Source: Pohlia nutans (lineage: Eukaryota > Streptophyta > Bryopsida > Bryales > Mniaceae). From it: a DNA stretch of 64,000 bases. Each line of letters opens with the position of its first letter. The first letter of the stretch is position 1. This document shows positions 56,189 to 64,000 of this stretch, one piece after another. The stretch covers positions 16,766,531 to 16,830,530 of the forward strand of contig CM040099.1 of assembly GCA_022496805.1 (NCBI GenBank). Reading direction: 5' to 3'. The notes beneath the pieces were generated by a model. The model was not told the origin of the DNA and ran no database searches. It worked only from the letters and a program-made list of their open reading frames with translations. The position numbers and the translations under genes are program-made.

Positions 56189-59100
56189 TTTGACAACAAT
56201 TACTGCAACAACACCACCCACCACCAAAAACAAACACCCCATGATACACTTATCCGTTGCCATCTGTCAAAAGAATTATGCAATTGTAAAGTCCATTTCT
56301 CGGGTAGTACAAAGATGCTTGCAAGGTCTATTAAATACACCAAACTTGTGATTTAGTGTTCATGACACTATTTCTCAACACAAACACTATTAAATTTTTT
56401 GAAGATGTAGTGTCCTTGTAAAAAGAATATTACTAGAGAATTTAAAAAGATACAATTTTAGTGTAGCTATACTTAAGAGATTCATCAGGTGGACAATTTT
56501 CTAATGAGAAGTGGGTTTTTTTACTTTTCAGAACGTTCTCAATGAAGCAGATAAATTATGATAAAATGTACACATGATTCTCACCTGCTTGCCAATCTCT
56601 CGTACCATCTGAGCAGCTTTCTTGAGGGAAAATTGAATGGTTTCTAATTCAGTTACAATCCTCCCCAATTGCTCTGTCTGTGGCATACCCCCACAAATCC
56701 ACATTAGAAGAGACTTTTTCTTTCATTTAGGTCCCCATGTACAGTGCCCTACAGAAAGTAAGGTAACCCCAATTTTGACTTGTCATAAACTCTTTCAAAA
56801 TTTGACCTTTTTAGATCTGTTTTTCAATACTAACCTATTAGAGTTATCCTTAAAGTCACCGTGTGTTTGAATAAGATGCCGTGAATTTTGCTATAATGTA
56901 TTATTATTTGTGCACCCCAAATAGTTAAAAGGTAGGGAAAAGCTTGGTGGTCTATCATTGTTAGGTGTGTAAGAGCTTGGTGGTCTCTAAACTCAAGGGA
57001 AACTAGTTTAGCCGTCTTTCTTGACGGCTAAACTAGTTTTCCATGAGTTTGAAAACCACCAAGCTCTTACACACCTAATAATGATAGACCACCAAGCTTT
57101 TCCCAACCTTTTAACTATTTGGGGTGCACAAATAACAATACATTATAGCAAAATTCACGGCATCTTATTCAAACACACGGTGACTTTAAGAATAACTCTA
57201 TTAAAACAATAGTTCTATGCAACTTCAATGAACACACCAAATTTCAATTTTAAAAAACAAATTTTTTGTTTTTGATAAGTTATTTTGTGTATCATTCATT
57301 GTGGTACATAATGATTGATTGAAAAATATTGGAGGCAATTTTTTAAATTTTTATTATACAAATATTTAGGAAACATTGATGTGCACATCTTACTTTTAGG
57401 AAAAAATTGCATTAACTAAGAAAAAACTTAAACTACAAAGAATTGAATATCAAAGGGTCACTGATCAAGAATTTGTACAACAAAATTCTCTAAATCTAAT
57501 TAGGTTTTTGCAAACCAATTGCACCATAGTACTCAAAGGTATAAAAGTAGTCATAATATAAGGGTCAATTAGAAAAATATAATTCCAATTTAATAATATC
57601 TATTTAACAAAATTTGTGAAGGCAAGCCTGTAACATTGAATGCTCTATAGTCCAAAATTTTCTTAGGTAATGCAATTTTTCCCTAAAAGTAAGATGCACA
57701 CATCAATGTTTCCTATATATTTGCACAATAAAATTTTAAAAAATCATCACCAATATTTTTCAGTCAACTATTATGTACCACAATGAAAAATACACAAAAT
57801 AATTTATTAAAAATAAATTTTTTATTTTTTGAAATTGAAATTTGATGGGTTGATCAATATTGCATAAAACTATCATTTTAATAGGTTAGTTTTGAAAAAT
57901 GGATCTACAAAGGTCAAATTTTGAAAAAAATTCTTACAAGTTGAAATGGGCGTTACCTTACTTTCTATAGGGCAGTGTACATGACGTTCAGTAGCCTTTG
58001 TGACTGTTGCCTTCCCTCCAACACAATGATGTGGAATATTTCACATCACATTAGTAGTTATGGGGCAGGTGGCATTAAGCAAGAACAATTAACTATGGTA
58101 AACAATAATCAAAAGCATTTACTCAGTCATAATTCAACAATGTTTTGTAATTGTTTATTTGATTCAAATAGCCCATTCAATTACACATCACTGGTCATTC
58201 CATCTATAAAGGTAGATGAAACTAAAAAGCAGCCTTCTTGAAGGCTACTGAATGTTATGTATATATCAAAATATCATACGCTTATCAAAGTTTGGAGTTT
58301 GTGCCAACACAATGTTTTCTTTTGTCACATAGTGTATATATCTCATCATGCAAAACTAAATTTCTATTCAAATTATACAATAGTGAATACAAGTCTTAAC
58401 CCTTTTTACATCCCGGTTCAACACTGTTTTTGAAAATTTGTTATAAAATGTTTGATGGAAAACAAAAATGGAGCTGATGTACAAAGAAAAGTTGTAAATG
58501 TCAATATGAAGATCACATCTCTACGGTTGGATTCATCATATTTTTTATTAATATTTTCATGAATTCTGCAAGATTTTCTCATAAAATTCAATCTAAAATC
58601 CAAAATTAACACAAAAAGTTTTAAAAATATTGTAATGAAATTGGAATAACATGCACTATGAGATGGTATGGTTTCCATTATCTGATTCTACTTATTTTGG
58701 AAAATCATGTTTCACTTTTTGAACTAAGAATGAAACTTGACATAAACCAATTGTGTAGTTTTTTGAAAAATCACAATATCTTATTTTGAAAATCTGTACT
58801 GTACAAGTGATAGTCAATTAGCACAAGAACCAATAAAAACTATACAAGATGTAGTAAAAGGTTGCAATTCAATGTACAAGTGATAGTCAACTAACACAAG
58901 AAACAATAAAAACTGTACAAGATGTAGTAAAAGGTCGCAATCTATTCATCGTTCATTATATGGATGCAGGCACATCAAAGGGTTAAGAAACTCAATTGAC
59001 TATGAAATTTCTTCCAACTAGTTGTGATTAATGATTAGTTTATTGTTAGAGAGACTACAAAAATGCTTTGTTTTCAGGAGTTACATAGCTTGACAATGAA

Positions 59101-62100
59101 AATAAGCCGTAAAAGTAAATATGGGGTAAATAGTTAGGCAAGACTAAGCGACTAGCCGCTTGTTATTTATCTCACTGTTTGAGGATTGGATTGACTAACC
59201 CTTGAAGTCATTTATGATATAACACTTGTCACAACTTGCCAACCTATCTTCTTGGCACAAATATTATTGTCACATCTATAGTGGATGACTCATAAACCAA
59301 CGATTTAAGCTTTTCACGCAATCTAGTACTGAATGATATAGAATTAGAAGCTTTCAATGAACACTTTATTGGAAATATTGTTGGTTTATCAGTTTTTGGG
59401 TCATTCACCTTAGAGTAATTGTGACCACAACCAAATTTCTAGTTGATCATAATCCAAAAAGGGTTTTTAACCTTTGGTAGTGTATTTAAGAATAGAAACT
59501 TTGGTCCTCTTTCAAGGCCGGGGTGAATAAAGTGTTTGTTTGTAATGTCAATGGCTCAATGTCCACCAGACAAAGGGCCATTGGTAGTGTATTTACATGT
59601 TATCACCACCTTCATTCAAATTTGGTGAATTTGTTAAAGTTAGGAGGCTCGGTTGCAAGTGAAGGTAGTTTTTTTCTCTCTTTTTAACATTGTTTGTTTA
59701 TGCATGAATGTTAAAGAATAGTTAATTTTGACAATAAAAGTACCAAAACAACCCTTTTTTTTTTGGGGGTATTGACAAACACCAGCATTTGAGTTAGGGT
59801 GAACCTGGCCCCTAAGAGTGACAGCAGTTTCTGTGCCAATGTGCAACGTGTTCTCGACAACCTGCAATTTATGACATAACAACAGAATTGCTCAGTAAGT
59901 CTCTATAATATGCTACCATCGTAACCCCCAAACCCTAAAGGACCAAGGATTCAAGGTTTTAAAATGAAAAATTCAATTAATCATATTGTGATAAATGTAA
60001 ATCAGATCAGATCAAATTTTTTATCACTGGAATCAGTGAAGAACATTGCATGTGTTGGTCAAATAAATTTGAACAAATTAAAAGAATTTCATATAGGACC
60101 TACTAAAAACTGCTTTTAAAAAACCAAAAAAAACATGAGGTCCAATTTGGGTTTCTGATTCTTAGGAGTTAACCTCAAAATGCCTAAAGCCCTCTCCAAA
60201 TTCAAGAGTTTGCATTATAAAATGAAACTAAGAGGGATATTTTGAACTTGATGTATAAATAAAATTTGTACTATATGAATTTTAGATTTTATTCATATGG
60301 TTAAATCTATGATTGCTATCACCAATATTTATGTTTAAAATTTGAAACTCAAAATTCAATTTTTTTTGTAATTTGGTTACTAACAAGATATTGACAATCA
60401 ATGAATGAAATTTGTTGTGATGGGTTGAAATGTAATACTCTAAGCGTAGTAAATTTTGGAGATTTTTTGGTCACTTAATTTTAAGAGTTGACTTTTTCAA
60501 GAGCACTTTTGATTTGTTTTGAACTAAGGTCTTCTAAATTTTAGTGATTGACTCCAATGTTCATGAAATGACGCATAAAAATATCACAAATCATCCCCTT
60601 TCTAATCGGTTTAGACATGCATGAATTTAATTTCCTATAGAATCTACAGTGAAAAATCCACACTGCATGGCCAACGAGAAAACATGGATGAAATTTGTAC
60701 ATCGTCCAAAAAATAATGGACTTCGACGCAGTGAAGGGTTAATCCTTAAAGGTCCAAATTGGCCATTCCGACCAGTATTATACGGCCGTATTTCATTGTG
60801 TTCGGAATGGTTCTACATCTCCTATGAGTTCCATATCAAAAGTGAAGTTAAAATTCATGTCTATGTGGTCTTAAAAGCTATTGGGATCTCAATTTGAAAC
60901 TTTCTACTTACAACAAATGTTAAATATACGGCAACGTATCTACCATGCCCTAAATCCATGCCCTAAATCCTTTAAGGGTTGATGTCAACATATGAACTCT
61001 TTATCAGTCTAATGCAGATAATATAAAAATCAATTTCTGTAAAGACAATGTCTGTTTGTACATACTCTCTTTGAACGTTCTATGCTTTTGTCTGTTTCAT
61101 CCATTTGCTTCCTTCCAACTTGTAAAAGCTCCTGATTAGAAAAGGCTGGCACATGATACGATTCAAAAATTGTTGTGAGGATGACTCATAACATTCAGTA
61201 GCATGCACTATTTCTGTCTTAGCTCTAGAGTAAATGGTGTGGAATATTCCACACCCAAGAGTACTTCATCAATAGCTAAGTGGACAAGTGGAGGCTCAAT
61301 GTGATAAGTAGAATGTATGATAGAAAGACATTGGGCATAAAGGTTATCGAATGTTATGACTCAACCACAATTCAAAATGGTTCACTAAAGACCACTTTAT
61401 ATTGCACACATTGAAGCAACAACCTTGAGATAACAAGAAATCCTACACCTAAATTGGTGCAAAAATGATTTTTAATTCACTATACTTTGTTGTGTTAAAT
61501 GTCAACTTTACACTAGTCCAAGTTGCAAAGAGAAGGTGGCACTTGTAAAGGTCCCATGTGGCATACTGAAAGTATTTAAGGTGATATGAAGTAACACATG
61601 AATCATATGGCGTTAAAAACGCAATAAATTATTTTGAACTTGTCATCTCACCCTTCTTTCTACTTGATGTTAGTTCAAATTATAAGCTTGTTATATCAAA
61701 CTTTGTTTCTACTTGTGAAATCTAAAGTGGCCCTAGTTGCTTCACAAGGCTTTTTTAATACTAGCTCATGTGCAATGGTCTTCATTGACGAGTTTCTACC
61801 TTGCATTCTTTAATAATGTATTCAATTAGGTGAAGAGTATTATAGGTTTAGGGCAGATATGCCAAAACATTATTCTAAATATAAATGCCAAATTGTTTTG
61901 GGAAAGTGTTTTCTAAAAACAAATTGAAAGGGGAAAAATCAGATTTAAGATAATATTCGGTTTTGACAATCTATTTTTAGAAATAATAAATTATTTGCTA
62001 GAGGAGGGATGAAGTTGCCTTGAAGCTACCGTATGCATTAAGGTTATTGTACCTTATTCAAATAGAGTCCTTTTGTAAACACCATGACAATCTTTGATGA

Positions 62101-63275
62101 TGATGACACATTGAATTTGAGAATGTATATGATATTAAGATCAAAATTTATGTTTATTTTAAGTTGTCCACTGAAAAAGTTAAACCTTTATAAATTTTGC
62201 ACACAGTTTATAAATAGGGCATGCTCAACTTAAATCAAAATTACCTTATATTTGCTAACAAAATTGTTAAAAGAATTGGACAATTTAACATTAGGAACCA
62301 CACTCAATTCTTAAAGTTTCTGACTTAGGTGTAGTTACTTCACAAGTTCATGCTCAATCTCAAGCTCAAACGTACTTACTTGATGCCACTCGGGGCCCTT
62401 CCTTGATGGCCGTCCCACCTTGTGAGCTACTTGCAAGTAAATCATCTTTCTTTCCTATAGAGCTAATGAATGTTTTCCTCAACGCAATGTATGTATTGAG
62501 CTCCCTTATCTTCACAATTGAACATACAATTGAAACAAATCACATCTAGAAATTCAGGTTGGATTCCACTAAAAAAACAGGACAACTTTAGCTAAAGTGC
62601 ATTATGTACTTTAAATGCATTAAACAATATGGTATAACAATCTTAACCCCTAAACATATCAACCCTTTGAACATATCAACCCTTTGAACATATCAACCCT
62701 TTGAACACAAGTAGGTGCTAGCTTGAAAAATAGATATTAGCATGGTTCACATGTACATGAGGTGTACATGAGAGGTGGCCCATTGTAAGCATAAATTTAC
62801 CCATTAAATTTGTACATGAAACTTGTTGTGATTGGAAGTTTTTTGGTTGCTTAATATTTATGAGTCAACCTTTTTAAGAGCACCTTTACATTGAAATCTT
62901 CAAAATTTTGGGTTAAGCACTACAACATGAAATGTGGCATAAAAATTTCACAAATCATCCCTTTTCCAATTGAATCACACATGTCTGAAGTTAACTTCCC
63001 ATAAAAAATAGAGTAAAAAATCCACATTGCAAAAAGCCAATGATGGATGAATAATTTGTGTTTGATTTTGTACATTGTTCACATTCTGAATGGTTGGACA
63101 TTTTGGGGTTAACAAATATGACCATTATTTATATATTTTTTTCTCAAATACCAAATCTTAGAGGAATAGGGAATATATTACGAGAACTTTCTTCTTTTCA
63201 GCAACGAGCTTGACAACCTCCGGGCTATATTTGGCCTCTCCAGCTTTGACTCCTTGATCAAAATCTTTAAGGACC
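56189..63275 (-). CDS. Novel plant SNARE (NPSN, Qb-SNARE), N-terminus beyond the exons found
   Basis: Tail-anchored Qb-SNAREs of the NPSN family act in membrane fusion, notably at the plasma membrane and cell plate. Exons seen on the minus strand: 63275-63188 (VLKDFDQGVKAGEAKYSPEV), about 62446-62380 (ending GPEWHQ), 61131-61066 (ELLQVGRKQMDETDKSIERS), 59861-59805 (VVENTLHIGTETAVTLRGQ), 56677-56585 (TEQLGRIVTELETIQFSLKK then AAQMVREIGKQ) and 56263-56189 (MATDKCIMGCLFLVVGGVVA then VIVVK). The last encodes the transmembrane anchor and directly follows the SNARE motif. The 59805-56677 intron contains a MITE nest. The amino-terminal exons should lie beyond 63275 or outside the window, and the final few codons were not located. 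The 63188 donor (gttctc) is weak. Confidence 0.85.
56742..57977. mobile_element. mariner-type long inverted-repeat element, TA flanks
   Basis: Begins CAGTGCCCTACAGAAAGTAA and ends with the complement of CACTGCCCTATAGAAAGTAA. TA lies on both sides (56740-56741, 57978-57979). The inverted homology continues inward for several hundred bases (57200-57420 pairs with about 57650-57890). The left arm is interrupted by the element at 56841-57198. No coding capacity; it sits in an intron of the NPSN gene. Confidence 0.8.
56841..57198. mobile_element. Near-perfect 358-bp palindromic MITE nested in the element above
   Basis: Both halves are almost exact complements around a centre at 57019-57020 (GCCGTCTTTCTTGACGGC). 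It starts GAGTTATCCTTAAAGTCACC and ends with the complement of GAGTTATTCTTAAAGTCACC, flanked by TA (or TATTA) on both sides. The uninterrupted opposite arm of the host element reads straight through the corresponding point (CCTATTAAAA), confirming insertion. Confidence 0.85.
57980..58262. repeat. Dispersed segment repeated at 63686-63970
   Basis: About 290 bp shared with 63686-63970 in the same orientation (GATGTGGAATATT, AAGCAAGAACAATTAAC, TTGTAATTGTTTATTTGAT, ATCTATAAAGGT and GAAGGCTACTGAATG in both). Both start next to a GTACAT. Confidence 0.85.
58400..58982. mobile_element. TTAA-flanked MITE, family F
   Basis: 583 bp between TTAA at 58396-58399 and 58983-58986, with tips CCCTTTTTACATCCC and GCACATCAAAGGG. 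It contains a tandem duplication of about 67 bp (58799-58935, TGTACAAGTGATAGTCAA...). Confidence 0.65.
59489..59580 (-). mobile_element. Solo SINE/LINE tail with 15-bp target duplication
   Basis: A 92-bp insert matching the shared SINE/LINE 3' tail in reverse orientation (complement contains TTGACATTACAAAC and ACTTTATTCAC). It is flanked by exact duplicates of TTGGTAGTGTATTTA at 59474-59488 and 59581-59595. This is a severely 5'-truncated retrotransposition event. Confidence 0.85.
60173..60738 (-). mobile_element. piggyBac-like MITE, family A, inverted copy
   Basis: 566 bp between TTAA at 60169-60172 and 60739-60742. It is the reverse complement of the element at 5714-6287 throughout. The right tip is GCAGTGAAGGG; the left tip (CCTCAAAATGCC) is slightly decayed. 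Confidence 0.75.
62647..63108. mobile_element. Chimeric TTAA-flanked MITE (families B and A)
   Basis: 462 bp between TTAA at 62643-62646 and 63109-63112. The left ~140 bp resemble the inverted right half of 42510-42821; the right ~250 bp resemble the inverted family A element. A triple direct repeat of ATATCAACCCTTTGAAC lies at 62656-62707. Confidence 0.6.
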
Positions 63276-63685
63276 CTGCAGATAAAACCCTGCTTATCAC
63301 GCAAATAAAGGGGAATTCTCACTAAATCCACATGCAACTCCAAGGGCAATACAAAATAGCATTTTAACCTCTACAAGACAAAGGATTCAAGGGTTTAAAA
63401 ATGACAAATCCGAGGACAAATCCAATTGATCATATTGTGAAAAATATAATTATGATGAGACCAAATTTTATGTAACTAGAACATTGCTTGTATTGGTCAA
63501 ACAAAAAATAAATTTGAACAAAAAGAAGTCCACATACATAGCACAATAGAGCAGTGCTATGGAACAACCTTTTGAAAATTGGATTGAAAGAGAATCTTCA
63601 TTTAAATTCACCCTTTAAAGTAATGAAGGAATGCCATTTGTATTCCATGAATTTTGGAACTACCGATCATGTCATTGCCATGTAC

Positions 63686-63970
63686 ATAACATTCAATAGC
63701 CTCTATGACTGTTGCCTTTCCCCCAACAAAATGATGTGGAATATTCTACATCACATCAGTAGCTATGTAGGCAGGTGACGTTAAGCAAGAACAATTAACC
63801 ATAGTGAACAATAATTGAAAGCACTCACTTAATCACAATTCAACAATCTCTTGTAATTGTTTATTTGATCCAATAACCCATTCAATTACAGATCACTAGT
63901 CACTCCATCTATAAAGGTGGATGAAACTAAAAGATAGACTTCATGAAGGCTACTGAATGCTATGTAAACT
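63686..63970. repeat. Second copy of the 57980-58262 segment
   Basis: Same orientation as the first copy. Here the sequence before it reads CCATGTACATAACATTC with no mariner-type element attached. Confidence 0.85.
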
Positions 63971-64000
63971 TAGTTTCTAATTGTAACTACATTGTGGTCC

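Noticed and set aside
1..64000. CRISPR arrays, rRNA or intact tRNA genes
   Set aside because: None seen. tRNA-like boxes occur only in the SINE-type elements at 44460 and about 51900.

Overview
This is nuclear DNA of a land plant. Every host gene belongs to a plant-type family: a germin-like protein, a methyl-CpG-binding protein of the MBD10/11 type, CDC6, a pyrimidine 5'-nucleotidase, a novel plant SNARE (NPSN), and fragments of a proteasome alpha subunit. They are rich in GT-AG introns. The mobile DNA is unusual for a flowering plant: an animal/fungal-style Tc1 element, TTAA-flanked piggyBac-like MITEs, and a LINE with RNase H and a restriction-like nuclease. Together with the AT-rich background and the intronless GC-rich germin gene this suggests a seed-free plant (bryophyte, lycophyte or fern). 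The species cannot be fixed from sequence alone.

Layout. 1-2.3 kb: repeats and the germin promoter. 2374-3970: a Tc1 element sitting in the 5' leader of a germin-like gene (4023-4691). 5.7-7.4 kb: two TTAA MITEs. 8860-13625 and 13734-15325, both minus: CDC6 directly behind an MBD gene. 17-19.3 kb: SINE/LINE debris and minisatellites. 19.7-21.2 kb: a Ulp1-like protease fragment and a broken proteasome alpha-type subunit. 21954-38241: an apparently complete 16.3-kb CACTA (En/Spm) element with 10-bp terminal inverted repeats and a TTT target duplication; it separates the first exon (38606-38868) from the second and third exons (21736-21359) of an unrecognised coiled-coil gene. 40-44.2 kb: several small inverted-repeat elements, including three TTAA elements that share boundaries. 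44460-44808: a tRNA-derived SINE. 45198-50060: the 10-exon nucleotidase gene. 50.5-52.3 kb: a truncated LINE whose 3' tail is shared with the SINE. 56189-63275: the NPSN gene (minus), with introns filled by nested MITEs.

The most notable object is the CACTA element. Besides a TNP2-type transposase on the plus strand it carries two chromatin/transcription-type domains. One is a SET (lysine methyltransferase) domain, spliced in phase behind a transposase-associated zinc-binding exon and lying directly upstream of the transposase. The other is a degenerate FCP1-like (RNA polymerase II CTD phosphatase-like) HAD domain, inside a six-exon minus-strand gene that ends in a Transposase_23 (TNP1) domain. 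The transposase copy here has a one-base frameshift, so this copy may be recently inactivated.
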